Below, piece by piece: positions 17,724-27,255 of a stretch of 64,000 nt of DNA (positions are counted from its first letter, which is position 1; each line of letters begins with the position of its first letter). Made by a program: the position numbers and the translations under genes. The stretch spans positions 2,232,001-2,296,000 of the forward strand of contig OZ251549.1 of NCBI GenBank assembly GCA_965243415.1, written 5' to 3'. A model generated the notes under the pieces. It made no database searches and was not told the origin of the DNA. It was given only the letters and a program-made list of their open reading frames with translations. This DNA comes from G965204755 sp965243415 (GTDB lineage: Bacteria; Acidobacteriota; Vicinamibacteria; Marinacidobacterales; Marinacidobacteraceae).

Positions 17724-18689
17724 TCAAGGGAGTTGACGGACCTTATCGTGGAAGACCTGGTACAAGCGATCGAGTCTCTCGATCAGCCAGACGTAACAGT
17801 CTTCGCGCAGTTCCGGGTCCTGCCAATCGATGTCGCCCCGGAGCAAGACTTTGCGCTTGCGCGTTCGGCTCGGCGAGTGCCACTCCAACTCTTCGGACAT
17901 CTTCTGGTGGATTTGGTCTTGGTCCTTGCGTAGCGTCTCGAAGTGCGCATTCGCTTTGGCGCCGTGAATCACGAACTCGGCACGGAGTTCCGGTCCATCC
18001 GTCTGCTCCGACCAGGTGCTGGCTACCGCCGCCAGTCCGAACCCGCCGCGGCCGATAGCAAAGGACATGTAGGCATGGGCTTTGGGTGTTGTCGGTCGAA
18101 TGTTCGACGGATGATCTGTGGCGTAGGTGTGGAATCCGCGCCAGAAGTCGAGTTGCGCCTGCCGTGTCGGTGTCAATTCGGCCGTGGGAGTGATGGACTT
18201 GGTCCAGTCGTTCGGTTGCGCGACGATGTTGAACTTAGGCGCGCGTGAGGAATCCCCGATCCTCCAGACCTCGATTTCGAGGCCGAAGAAGCGGATGTCG
18301 GCGCCGGTGACGGCATTGAGCCACTCCAGTGCCGCTCGATGTTCGTCGGTGAACCGCTTGGCGATCCAGACGACGGTGAGTGCGTCGAGGCCGGCGGCGT
18401 AAGTGAGGATCTGGCCGAGGTGCGCGTGGTCGGTCTTCTCCAACTGGTTCTCGATGAGGACCTTCCGGTTATCGGCCGAATCCACCTCTGCGGCGACGAT
18501 GTCCGCAGAGAAACTGCCGACCGGCACCTCGGTGCTCTCCAACTCGAGGTCCATGTCGAGCGTCTTGCCGAGGAGTGCCAAGTTCTCTTCCTGTGCGAGC
18601 CAGGGCGTGAAGTCCTGTGCCTCGTCGGGCCAGATGTCGCGCACACTCACCGGTTCGAGGCGGGCAAGCAGGGTCTTGGTGTCGGTCAC
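17724..18689 (-). CDS. DUF4268 protein with N-terminal PD-(D/E)xK-like domain
   Basis: 321 residues, GTG start at 18689. Residues about 55-115 resemble a restriction-endonuclease fold: FSADIVAAEVDS ... KVLIENQLEKTDHAHLGQIL, with the D and ExQ positions of the fold. The C-terminal half (from about 175) is DUF4268, containing LDFWRGFHTYATDH, PELRAEFVIHG, EELEWHSPSRTRKRKV and the ending RLYQVFHDKVRQLP. Such proteins are found in defence islands and are presumed DNases. A second, truncated DUF4268 gene lies at 23163-23672 with the same C-terminal domain but no nuclease domain. It is 57 bases upstream of the nucleotidyltransferase gene. Confidence 0.78.
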   Translation of the reverse strand: MTDTKTLLARLEPVSVRDIWPDEAQDFTPWLAQEENLALLGKTLDMDLELESTEVPVGSFSADIVAAEVDSADNRKVLIENQLEKTDHAHLGQILTYAAGLDALTVVWIAKRFTDEHRAALEWLNAVTGADIRFFGLEIEVWRIGDSSRAPKFNIVAQPNDWTKSITPTAELTPTRQAQLDFWRGFHTYATDHPSNIRPTTPKAHAYMSFAIGRGGFGLAAVASTWSEQTDGPELRAEFVIHGAKANAHFETLRKDQDQIHQKMSEELEWHSPSRTRKRKVLLRGDIDWQDPELREDCYVWLIERLDRLYQVFHDKVRQLP

Positions 18690-18901
18690 GGGGGCCTTTC
18701 GTTGGTGGGACGGGCCGAATTATGGCGGGTCTGTCCGGTCGTGCGTTCGCCGGCTGGGGGCTGGCACGGGTGCTCGCTACGCGGCGGTGGCGGGGGCTCC
18801 GAGGCAGTGGCGGTGCGCTCGAGAGTGGGGGTGGCTGGTCGGGCGGCGTCTCGGCGGCGTTGGGAGAAATGGGAGACTGTGGCCGGCGGGGCGTGGGGCG
18901 G

Positions 18902-21832
18902 TCAGGCGGCGGGGGGTTGCCAGAGTTTCAACTGGCGGGGTTCGCGGAATTCCTTGCCGTCGAGGAGGCGGGCGAGGTCGAGGAGTGCCTCGAAGTCGTT
19001 GCTGGCGGACTCGATCTCGCCCTTCAGGGTCCGGCCGGTGCGTTTCGAGGACGGGGGCAGGACTTCCAGCACGGCGGCGAGGGCGGCGCGGAAGGCCGGT
19101 TCGTCGGCTGCGGGGACCCGTTCCAGCAGGTCGAGGGCGGCGGTGAGCGACTCGGTGCGGGCCAGGTGCGCGGCGTGGTGGAGGCGGTCGATGGCGGCGC
19201 GGGAGCCGTCCGCCGAACCGAGGCGCGCCTTGCCCGCCCGCTGGACGCTGTCCCAGAGACGGAGGTCGGCGCCCTTCTTCTCGGCCAGGCGGCCCACCAG
19301 GTCCCGGTCGAGGTCGGCGCCGGCGGCCCGCGCCAGTTTCAGCGCTTCGTCGTAGGGGAAGACCGGGGCGCCGAAGGCGTGCCAGGCCATGACGAAGAAG
19401 TCGGTGCGCGAGTCGATCTCGCTGCGCTTCGCGTCCCCGGTCAGCCGGTCGAGCACGCGGCGCTTCACTTCCCGGCGGGCGACGAGCAGGGCGTCCTCCG
19501 GGGTCGCCCGGTAGGGGTCCCACTGCCCGCCGAAGATCTTGGGCGCCAACTTGCGGAGTTCTTCCGGCATCGCCCGGGGCCGGGCGCGCTTCACCGGCCA
19601 GTGGCGGGAGAACTCCTCGAGCGCCGGGCCGAATGCGGCCAGGTAGATGTCCACCCGGGAGATGCCGGCGTTCTCGAATCCCTGCATCCGCTTCCGCACG
19701 GCCTCGGCGACCCTCGGTTCGAGGTCTTCCCAGTACGGCTTCTCCTCGTCGTCGTCGGTGGAAGGCCGGGGGCGGCAGACGAGGAAGATGGTGCTGTTCG
19801 CCGCTGCCTTGTCCTTGATGTGGAGGCTGCCGGGGGATTCGGTCGCCACCGGCCAGGAGGCCGTGACCATGAACCCGGCGTCCATGAGTCCTCCGGCGAG
19901 CGCGTCCCAGGCGCCGGTCGCCTTGTGGGTGAACATGAGCGTCATCACGCCATCCGGCTTCAGCACCCGCCGGCACTCGGCGAAGATCCGCGCCATCCGG
20001 TGGCCGTACTCGGCTCCGGCGAGCGCCTTCGCCCCCCTTTCGCCGGCGAACCGGGCATGGTTCGCCACCGCCTCGTTGTCCTTGTCGGTGAGCCTCCGGC
20101 GGAACAATTCGGGGAAGACCCGGCCGGCTGTTCGCTTCAACCACACATAGAAGAAGTCGGAGAGTTCCGCGTACATCACATTGTCGTAGTACGGCGGATC
20201 CATGACGACCGCATCCACGCTGGCGTCGTCGAGATGATCCAGGCGGTCGCCCGGCATGCAGGTGATCTGCGTCGATTGCGGAGTCGAGGATCCCTGACCG
20301 ACGAACAGGCCCACGCCGTCTTCGGTCTTCGAGTGCGCCAGCGCCGTCAATTCCTCGATGCACTTCACTGTCTTCGATATCGCCCAGTCGTACCCGAGGC
20401 CGGGAGCCGTCATCGCCATCTCGCCAAAAGACCAGACGAACGCGAAATCGTGTCGGTCGAAGCTGGATCGCACTCGGCAGGTCGTGATGTCCCAGCGACA
20501 GGAACGACCGTTGTACACCAGCGTCGTATCGAGTGTGACTGCCAGGTATCCGAAAGCGGCGCGGCGCGTCTCGGTCAGTTCCCCGGCGTCCCGGTCCTCG
20601 TCCAACAGTTCCCGAAACACCTCCACGCTGGTGCCGTGGCAGAGGAGTTGGCGGGGCGAGAACAAGTCGCTCCAGAGCGGCATCCCGTAGCGTTGCGGCT
20701 CTTTCGTCTTGTTCCCGTCCGGGAGGGCTTCGGACGGAACGATGTCCAGGGCGGCCCAGTCTTCCATCTTCTCGGCCAGGCGGGCGCGAACCGCCTCCCC
20801 GTTGTCATCGCTCGGCCGCGGCGCGCGGAACCGGCGCACCCACTTATGGCGGAAATGGCCGCCCTTCGTTCGGTACTCGACCTTCTCCCTGAAGACCACG
20901 GCGAAGAGTTGGTCGTCCATCCTCCCGGCCTGCGCCTGCTCCTTGATCTCCGGGCCCCCGATGACCCGCCCGCAGTCCGGGAACGGACAGCGGCCATCTC
21001 CCCGCGCCACGGTTCCCTCCGACTGTTCCGCGGCCGACTCCACGACCTCGAACCGACAGAACCGTCCCGCGCTCTCCGGCCCCCGCGCCATCTCGGGCAG
21101 CAGTCGAGCGCCGGTCCCGTCCGGCGCCAGTCTCCAGTTCGGCGACAGCGGCGCCACTCCGGTGCAGTGCGGACACCGGACGGTCCGCGCCCGGAGATAG
21201 GTGAGGTCCTGTCGGTCCGGGGCGTCGGCCTGGGGAAACAGATCGTCCAGCCGGGCCTGCAGTCGCCGTCGCCATTCCGCGGCCAATCGCTCGAAGTCTC
21301 GTCTGACTCCATCACCGAAACGGAGAGGCCAGTCCACGGTGGCCTTCAGGATGAGCGCCGCCACCGGGTTCAGGTCGTTCGCCAGGCAGTCGAAGCCGCT
21401 CCGCAGCGCCTCGAAGGGAATGCTGCCGCCTCCGGCGGTGGGGTCGAGGACCAGCGGCCGGTCGCCGAACCGCTCCAGTTGCTCGCCCAACCAGCGGCGG
21501 TCGTTCTCGTCCGGCGAATGGGTGAAGGCCCGGTCGTACCCATACGGGTTGGCCACTCGCTTGCCGGTTCGCCGCGCCTCGTCGAGGACTCGGAGCGCCC
21601 GGACCGGATTCCCGTGGATGCCGAGGGCGTGGAGGAAGGACTTCCGGTCCGCGTCGGCCGGCAGGAGCGAAGCGAGTACCGCCGCCCGCGAAGCCACCAG
21701 GGGCCGTCGCGCCCACCACACATGGAGCCGGTTCGGCGCCGGGAAGGGCGTCATCGGCGTCCGCTCCCGCGTGCTCTCGATGCCGAGTTCGGCGATCGGC
21801 AGCCAGTCCTCGATGAGGCGCCGGTCGGCCAT
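18902..21832 (-). CDS. DUF1156 Zn-ribbon DNA methylase
   Basis: 976 residues. The N-terminus MADRRLIEDWLPIAELGIES followed by HVWWARRPLVASRAAVLASL is the DUF1156 signature of COG1743-type methylases. SAM motif: LDPTAGGGSIPFEALR. A zinc ribbon lies in the middle (CPHC ... CPFPDCG). Catalytic motif: VVMDPPYYDNVMYAELSDFF near residue 542. The D-P-P-Y form and motif order suggest an amino (N4 or N6) methylase. Members usually occur in defence clusters with ATPases and helicases. Here the partner is an AAA ATPase ending 15 bases upstream, so the two are almost certainly co-translated. The methylated base and sequence cannot be predicted. Confidence 0.88.
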   Translation of the reverse strand: MADRRLIEDWLPIAELGIESTRERTPMTPFPAPNRLHVWWARRPLVASRAAVLASLLPADADRKSFLHALGIHGNPVRALRVLDEARRTGKRVANPYGYDRAFTHSPDENDRRWLGEQLERFGDRPLVLDPTAGGGSIPFEALRSGFDCLANDLNPVAALILKATVDWPLRFGDGVRRDFERLAAEWRRRLQARLDDLFPQADAPDRQDLTYLRARTVRCPHCTGVAPLSPNWRLAPDGTGARLLPEMARGPESAGRFCRFEVVESAAEQSEGTVARGDGRCPFPDCGRVIGGPEIKEQAQAGRMDDQLFAVVFREKVEYRTKGGHFRHKWVRRFRAPRPSDDNGEAVRARLAEKMEDWAALDIVPSEALPDGNKTKEPQRYGMPLWSDLFSPRQLLCHGTSVEVFRELLDEDRDAGELTETRRAAFGYLAVTLDTTLVYNGRSCRWDITTCRVRSSFDRHDFAFVWSFGEMAMTAPGLGYDWAISKTVKCIEELTALAHSKTEDGVGLFVGQGSSTPQSTQITCMPGDRLDHLDDASVDAVVMDPPYYDNVMYAELSDFFYVWLKRTAGRVFPELFRRRLTDKDNEAVANHARFAGERGAKALAGAEYGHRMARIFAECRRVLKPDGVMTLMFTHKATGAWDALAGGLMDAGFMVTASWPVATESPGSLHIKDKAAANSTIFLVCRPRPSTDDDEEKPYWEDLEPRVAEAVRKRMQGFENAGISRVDIYLAAFGPALEEFSRHWPVKRARPRAMPEELRKLAPKIFGGQWDPYRATPEDALLVARREVKRRVLDRLTGDAKRSEIDSRTDFFVMAWHAFGAPVFPYDEALKLARAAGADLDRDLVGRLAEKKGADLRLWDSVQRAGKARLGSADGSRAAIDRLHHAAHLARTESLTAALDLLERVPAADEPAFRAALAAVLEVLPPSSKRTGRTLKGEIESASNDFEALLDLARLLDGKEFREPRQLKLWQPPAA

Positions 21833-21847
21833 CGTCGGTTCCCCGGT

Positions 21848-23002
21848 TCAGTGCGGCCCGGCGCCGGGGAACAGACCTTGGCGCCACATCGCCCCGGGGA
21901 GGTCGCCTTCGGCGTGGAGGGAGCGGATCTGTTCGTCGTCGGAGGCGCGGCGGGCGGTGCTGACGCCGTTCCTCTTCTCCAGCCAGAAGATCTCGTCGAG
22001 TTCGGCGCCGTTCAGGAAATCGGGGGAGTGGGTGGAGACGAAGAACTGCCCGCTGCGCCGGGCCCGGAGGCGGCATTCGTCGGCGAGCAGGGGCAGCGAT
22101 CGGTGGTGGAGGTGCGTCTCCGGGGTTTCGACGGTGAGCAGGCCGCGCGGCCTCGGGTCGTGGAGCAGCACCAGGCCGGCGAACATCTGGAGGGTCCCGT
22201 CCGATACCTGCCGGGAGCGGAAGGGATCCCGGAAATCCCGGTCTCGGAAGCGGAGCGTCGGGCGTCCGTCTTCGCCGGAGCGCGCTTCGACCGTCTCGAG
22301 GCCGGGAACGCCGGCCCGCATCGCTTCGAGGATCCGGTCGAAGCGGTCGCGATGGTTCTCGTAGAGGAATCGGGCGGCGGACGCCACGGTCCCGGCGCGG
22401 GCGGCTTCGGCGCCGGAGCGGGTTTCGGCGCTGCCAGGATCGAAGAGGCGCCAGTTCTCGACGGCGCGGCGGAGTTCGGACACGATCGGGAAGTCGCGGA
22501 ACGGGCCGAGGCCCTTGACGGCGGAGACGGAGGGGTCGGCGAGTTGGAAGTTCCGGCGTTCCTCTTCGACGCCTTCCCGCCAGTAGGCGGACTCGTTGGT
22601 GACGGCGCTGCCGGAACCGTTGGAAAAATCGAGGAACCGGCAGGGGCGGCCGCGGGAGCCGCGCCGGCAGCGGAGGACTTCGTTCCGGATCACGACGCGT
22701 CCGTCGGATTCGGCGACCGTGAGCCGGTAGGTGGCGAGACGGCCTCCGCTCTCGCGGAACTTGAGGGTGAGGGCGACCGGGCCGGACTGTCCGCGGGTGC
22801 GGAGTTCCCGCAGGCCGCCCCTCCGGGCGACAGCGGCGGCGGCGTTCGTGGTCAGGGATTCCTTGAGGAAACCGAAGACATCGTGGAGCGTGGACTTCCC
22901 GGCCCCGTTCGCGCCGATGACGACCGCCAGCGGCGGCAGGTCGGCGAGGACCGTGTGCTGCAGGCAGCGGTAGTTGCGGATCTCGATCCGCTGGAGGTGC
23001 AT
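21848..23002 (-). CDS. AAA/OLD-like ABC-type ATPase of defence cluster
   Basis: 384 residues from an ATG at 23002 (MHLQRIEIRNYRCLQ). Walker A is GANGAGKS at 30-37; the signature-like QVSDGTLQ, the Walker B region LLTVETPETHLHHRSL and the H-loop FVSTHSPDFLN follow in order. The usual D-E-P-E is E-T-P-E. This is the AAA_21/RecF-like type with no C-terminal TOPRIM, so it is not a full OLD nuclease. It lies directly upstream of the DUF1156 methylase (15 bases), implying a joint function, with ATP-dependent sensing coupled to modification as an inference. An in-frame region upstream of 23002 is non-coding in character. Confidence 0.85.
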   Translation of the reverse strand: MHLQRIEIRNYRCLQHTVLADLPPLAVVIGANGAGKSTLHDVFGFLKESLTTNAAAAVARRGGLRELRTRGQSGPVALTLKFRESGGRLATYRLTVAESDGRVVIRNEVLRCRRGSRGRPCRFLDFSNGSGSAVTNESAYWREGVEEERRNFQLADPSVSAVKGLGPFRDFPIVSELRRAVENWRLFDPGSAETRSGAEAARAGTVASAARFLYENHRDRFDRILEAMRAGVPGLETVEARSGEDGRPTLRFRDRDFRDPFRSRQVSDGTLQMFAGLVLLHDPRPRGLLTVETPETHLHHRSLPLLADECRLRARRSGQFFVSTHSPDFLNGAELDEIFWLEKRNGVSTARRASDDEQIRSLHAEGDLPGAMWRQGLFPGAGPH

Positions 23003-23162
23003 GGGATTCGAGGGGAGGGGCGCTGCTGTTCGACCGGTTCGAGGACCGGAAGGCGGGGGATCGTACCCGTGCTCGCTTCCGCGAGGCGCGGAGGCCGGGT
23101 GCGGAGGCGAGTCGGTCAGCCGACGGCACGCGGCGACCGGCCGGTACTGGCACGGGCCGGGT

Positions 23163-23672
23163 TCAGGGAAGGCGGCCGACGCGGTCGTGGAATATCCGGT
23201 GGAGGCGGTCCAGGTTCTCGACGAGCCAGGCGAAGCACTCCGGGTGGCGGTTCGGGTCCTGCCAGGCGATGGCCCGGCGGACGAAGATGCGGCACTTGTT
23301 GTGCTGTTCCACGGAGTGCCACTCGAGTTCCCTGCCGAATTCGTGCTCGATTCGGGATCGCTCCCGTCGCAGTACCTCGTAGGGTGCCTTGGCGCCGGAG
23401 CCGCGGGTCTGGAATTCGGCGCGGAGTTCCGGTTCCCCGTTGAGGGACGAGCGGGAGTTCGCGATCGCATTGACGGAGAAGTCCCAGTCCCGGCCGATGG
23501 ACATGCGCATCCAGGACTGGGGTTTCGGCGGCTCCGGCCGGATTCGCCGGGCGTGGCGCCGGGCGTACTCGTGGAACCCGATCCAGAAGCGGAGTTGGTC
23601 GAGCGGGACGGAAGCCCGCCCCGAGAGCGGGTCGTTCGTCGGGAAAGGGGGAAGGGGGCGCGTCGGGGTCAT
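23163..23672 (-). CDS. Stand-alone DUF4268 protein
   Basis: 169 residues equivalent to the C-terminal domain of the gene at 17724-18689: LRFWIGFHEYARRHARRI, GEPELRAEFQTRG, GRELEWHSVEQHNKCRI and the same ending (HRIFHDRVGRLP). It lacks the nuclease-like N-terminal half. It is the first gene of the minus-strand block, 160 bases upstream of the AAA ATPase. It may be a genuine single-domain paralogue, perhaps a recognition or regulatory module, or the residue of a longer gene; no nuclease sequence was noticed upstream. Confidence 0.7.
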   Translation of the reverse strand: MTPTRPLPPFPTNDPLSGRASVPLDQLRFWIGFHEYARRHARRIRPEPPKPQSWMRMSIGRDWDFSVNAIANSRSSLNGEPELRAEFQTRGSGAKAPYEVLRRERSRIEHEFGRELEWHSVEQHNKCRIFVRRAIAWQDPNRHPECFAWLVENLDRLHRIFHDRVGRLP

Positions 23673-24278
23673 CGGTGGGGGAGCGGCGGGGCCGGTGGGT
23701 CGGTGCGGGATACGCGTCGCGGGCGGCGACGATCAGGCCCTCACCGGTGGGGCAGTCGGCGGGAACCGGTGGGTCGGGCCCGGTCGGGTCGTCGTTCGGG
23801 GGCGCCGGGGGTACGGGTCCGCGCGGCGGTGGCGTCCGGGTGGATCGCCTCCCGCGGCGGGCCGGGTCGCTTCGGGGGCCATCGTAAGCGACGGCGCTCC
23901 GGGCCTCGGTGGGGGACGGAGTACCGGCTGCGCCTTGGCCGGAGCGGAGACCCACGGGAGCGGCGGGAGGGACCGGGGCGCGCGGCCCCGGGGCGCCGGC
24001 GGGGTCGCGGACGCGGTGGGTCGGCGTGGATCCGGGGGCGGTCGTTGGTCGGGCCGGAGGGGGGCGCGCCGTGGTAGCCTTCCGGGCGTCGCCGGCCGTT
24101 TTCGGACTCCGCGGCCCCTTCGCGCTCGGAGCGACTTCGCGTTGTCGCTCCGCCTTCGAGTCGCCGTCGCCGCGACGGCCTTCGCGTTCGGGTCTTCGCG
24201 CCCGCCGGTCGCCGGGTCGGCGCGCCGGTTCCCCGTCTTCTTCCATCCCGGTCGGCTTCGGCTGACCCGCCTGCCCCG
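23673..24278. other. Divergent intergenic region, no gene recognised
   Basis: About 600 bases between the minus-strand DUF4268 gene and the plus-strand propeller gene. It is very GC-rich with open frames on both strands but low-complexity Arg/Pro/Gly translations. Promoters of both units should be here; none could be placed. Confidence 0.4.
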
Positions 24279-25499
24279 ATGCCTTCCTCCCCGTGGCGCT
24301 TCCCGCGCCGGTTCCTCCTCGCCTCGCTGGGGGTGTCGGTCGGAATTTCGGCGGCAGCGTCGGGGGTAGGAGCCGGGGCGGCGGGATCTTCCGCGAACGG
24401 GAGCGGGCCGGAAGGGGCGGCGTTGCGGTCGGCGGAGACCGCGGACGGCGACGAGTCGCGGTTCCTGAGCCGGGTGCGGCGGCTGACCGTGGAAGGGCGG
24501 CGCGCCGGGGAGGGCTACTTCTCGCCGGACGGGCGGGAGATGGTGTTCCAGTCGGAGCGGGAGCCGGGGAACCCGTTCTTCCAGATCTACCTCCTCTCGT
24601 TCGAGACCGGGGAGACGCGGCGGATCTCGCCCGGAACCGGGAAGACCACCTGCGCCTTCATCTCGCCGCAGGACGGGGGCATCCTGTTCGCTTCCACGCA
24701 TCTCGATCCGCGCTCGCTGGAAGTGCAGCGGGAGGAACTCGATTTCCGCGCCGGCGGGCAGGAGCGCCGCTACGCCTGGGACTACGACCCGGCGATGGAC
24801 CTCTTCGTCGCCGACCGGGAGAGCGGGGAGTTGACGCGGCTCACCGAGGCCGAGGGTTACGACGCCGAGGCCAGTTACTCGCCGGACGGGGAATGGATCG
24901 TGTTCACCTCGATGCGTTCGCTGTTCGAAGACGACCTGAGCGAACGCGAACGGCGGCTCGCCGAGTTCGATCCGTCCTACTTCGGCGAGATCTGGATCAT
25001 GCGCGCCGACGGGAGCGGGAAGACGCGGCTGACGAATGCGCCGGGCTACGACGGCGGGCCGTTCTTCTTCCCCGACGGGGAGCGGATCATCTGGCGGCGG
25101 TTCTCCGAGGACGGGCTCATCGCCGACATCCATTCCATGCGCCTCGACGGGAGCGGGGTCCGCCGGTTGACCGACTTCGGGGCGATGAGTTGGGCGCCGT
25201 ATGTCCATCCGTCGGGGGAATACCTGCTGTTCGCGTCGAACAAGTTGGGGTTCAGCAACTTCGAGGTGTACCTGGTGGACACCGCCGGGGAGAAGGAACC
25301 GGTGCGGGTCACGACGACCGACGGGTTCGACGGCCTGCCGGTGCCGACGCCGGACGGGACCGGGCTCTCCTGGACTTCCACGCGGCACGGGGAGGGGTCC
25401 GGGGGGCAGATCTACCTGGCGGACTGGAACCACGAGGAGGCCCTCGCCGCCCTCCGCTCCGCCCCGGCCCGCGTTTCGGCTTCGGGGGAAACTCGCTGA
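24279..25499 (+). CDS. Exported TolB-like beta-propeller (PD40) protein
   Basis: 406 residues. Signal peptide in the first 30 (FLLASLGVSVGISAAASG). Five or six PD40/WD40-like blades of TolB type follow: GEGYFSPDGREMVFQSER, DAEASYSPDGEWIVFTSM, GGPFFFPDGERIIWRRF, WAPYVHPSGEYLLFASN, GLPVPTPDGTGLSWTST. Probably a periplasmic protein-interaction or peptide-binding propeller. The last 70 codons are present again, nearly identical, inside the chimeric ORF at 27248-27754, showing that this gene was the left end of a duplicated segment. The first GmrSD gene starts 10 bases downstream. Confidence 0.85.
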   Translation: MPSSPWRFPRRFLLASLGVSVGISAAASGVGAGAAGSSANGSGPEGAALRSAETADGDESRFLSRVRRLTVEGRRAGEGYFSPDGREMVFQSEREPGNPFFQIYLLSFETGETRRISPGTGKTTCAFISPQDGGILFASTHLDPRSLEVQREELDFRAGGQERRYAWDYDPAMDLFVADRESGELTRLTEAEGYDAEASYSPDGEWIVFTSMRSLFEDDLSERERRLAEFDPSYFGEIWIMRADGSGKTRLTNAPGYDGGPFFFPDGERIIWRRFSEDGLIADIHSMRLDGSGVRRLTDFGAMSWAPYVHPSGEYLLFASNKLGFSNFEVYLVDTAGEKEPVRVTTTDGFDGLPVPTPDGTGLSWTSTRHGEGSGGQIYLADWNHEEALAALRSAPARVSASGETR

Positions 25500-25509
25500 G
25501 TCGGCCGCC

Positions 25510-27255
25510 ATGCGCGATTCTGAATCCCGAGCCGGGGACCGTCGGGCGAACGGGACGACCCCTCTCCGTGCGGGGACGCTCACCTACCGGGGGTTGGTGG
25601 GAAACGGGAACTCGTATGTCGTCCCGCCGTACCAGCGAAACTACTCCTGGACCGAGGAACAGTGGGAGGACCTCTGGAGTGAAGTCCTGGCACTGCGTGA
25701 GGACCCCGCGGCGACGCACTATCTGGGCGCACTGATCGTCGAGACTACCGGCAACGACCGGTTTGTCGTCATCGACGGCCAGCAGCGCCTGGCCACCCTG
25801 AATCTGCTGGCGCTGGCCGTCATCGCCAGGCTGCAGCAACTCGCGGACGACGGGACCGAGGCCGATACGAACCGGATCTGGGCCCGCCGACTGCGAGACC
25901 GTTTCATCGGGGAGAAGCACCCGGCAGCGATCTCCGAGGCCAGTCGGCTGTCGCTCACCGAGACCGACGACTTCTTCTATCTCAACTATCTGGTCCAGTT
26001 GCGGTCGCCTTCGCTTCCGCGGGCGCTGCCAAGATCGAACCGCCTCCTCCACGATTGCTTCCACTACTTCGGGGACCGGTTGCGAGAGATCGAGGATCTT
26101 CGCGACAGCGGGGAAGCGTTGGTGGCCCTCATGACGGAGACCGTCGCCAAGCAGTGCCTGTTCGTCCTGATCGAGGTCGAAAACGACCGGGAAGCCTACG
26201 CCGTATTCGAGACCATGAACGCCCGCGGGGTGAAACTGACGACGGCCGACCTGCTCAAGAATTCGCTGTTCTCCAAGTGTCCCACACCCGTGGATCGGGA
26301 GTTGCTGGATCATCGCTGGAGACGCCTGACGGCGACGGTAACTCCCGAACGGTTTGCGGAGTTCGTTCGCAGCCACTTGCTGACGGAGCGGCGGGAGGTT
26401 CCCCGGTCGCGCCTGTTCCGCCTGGTGAACGAGCAAGTCCACCACCCCCTCGAAGTCTTCGGCTTGGTGGCTCGTCTCGAAAAGCGCGCGGATTTCTTCG
26501 CGGCGCTGTTCGATCCGAACCATGAAGAATGGCGAGACCGGGAAGAGGCGCAGCGTTGCATCCGGCACTTGCGGCGATTCGGCGTGCGCCAATGGACACC
26601 GTTGCTCTTCACGGCGCGGGAGAAGTTCTCCCGGGCGGACTTCGTTCGGGTGCTGCGGTTGCTCGTCGTCGTCGGGTTTCGGCATCGGGTCGTCAGCGGA
26701 CTGAATCCGAACGATCTCGAGGCGGTCGGCGCCGCCGCCGCGCGTGCCGTTGGAGAAGGAGTCGCCGAGACGCCGGCAGCGGTTCACCGGCTCCTGGAAT
26801 CGGTCTATGTGGACGATCTGAAGATGCAGCAGGACTTCTCGGTGTTGCGCCTGACCACGCGCGGCCGGGAGCGGAAACTGGCGCGGCACATCCTGACGCG
26901 GCTGGAAGCCGATGCGTCGAACCGCGCGGTGGACCCCGACTCGGACCCCGGCACGATCGAGCACATCCTGCCGGAGAATCCGGGGGACGAGTTCTGGGAG
27001 GAGTTTCCCGAGAAGCGCCGGGAGGCGTTCCTCTATCGGATCGGGAACCTCACGCTGCTCGAGCGACGGGCGAACCGGGACCTCGGGAACCGGCCGTACT
27101 CCGACAAGGTCGCGGCTTACGAGAAGAGCGGCTATGGGCTGACGCGGCAGGTCGCAGAGATGGCGCCGGGGGCCTGGACCCCGGAGCAACTCGAAAAGCG
27201 GCAGCGGCGCCTCGCGGAACGCGCGGTGCAGATCTGGAGGTCCGACTTTGCCTGA
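25510..27255 (+). CDS. GmrSD-type (DUF262-DUF1524) type IV restriction enzyme, copy 1
   Basis: 581 residues. The N-terminal DUF262 (GmrS, ParB/Srx-like NTPase) is shown by VVPPYQRNYSW and VIDGQQRLATL near residue 90, plus FETMNARGVKLTTADLLKN. The C-terminal DUF1524 (GmrD) His-Me nuclease is shown by GTIEHILPEN near residue 480 and IGNLTLLE. Fused GmrSD enzymes cut modified phage DNA such as glucosylated hydroxymethylcytosine in an NTP-dependent way; related proteins act in SspE-like defence. The gene lies between an exported propeller gene and a peptidase gene fragment, unrelated to defence. Its last 75 bases are almost identical to those of copy 2, although the bodies differ considerably. 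Confidence 0.9.
   Translation: MRDSESRAGDRRANGTTPLRAGTLTYRGLVGNGNSYVVPPYQRNYSWTEEQWEDLWSEVLALREDPAATHYLGALIVETTGNDRFVVIDGQQRLATLNLLALAVIARLQQLADDGTEADTNRIWARRLRDRFIGEKHPAAISEASRLSLTETDDFFYLNYLVQLRSPSLPRALPRSNRLLHDCFHYFGDRLREIEDLRDSGEALVALMTETVAKQCLFVLIEVENDREAYAVFETMNARGVKLTTADLLKNSLFSKCPTPVDRELLDHRWRRLTATVTPERFAEFVRSHLLTERREVPRSRLFRLVNEQVHHPLEVFGLVARLEKRADFFAALFDPNHEEWRDREEAQRCIRHLRRFGVRQWTPLLFTAREKFSRADFVRVLRLLVVVGFRHRVVSGLNPNDLEAVGAAAARAVGEGVAETPAAVHRLLESVYVDDLKMQQDFSVLRLTTRGRERKLARHILTRLEADASNRAVDPDSDPGTIEHILPENPGDEFWEEFPEKRREAFLYRIGNLTLLERRANRDLGNRPYSDKVAAYEKSGYGLTRQVAEMAPGAWTPEQLEKRQRRLAERAVQIWRSDFA

Noticed and set aside
18617..23443. 1608-codon open plus-strand frame over the AAA ATPase and DUF1156 genes
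   Set aside because: It is the antisense of genes with clear Walker and methylase motifs; no domain is readable in it. Similar antisense frames at 2479-5823 and 42378-47066 were dropped for the same reason.
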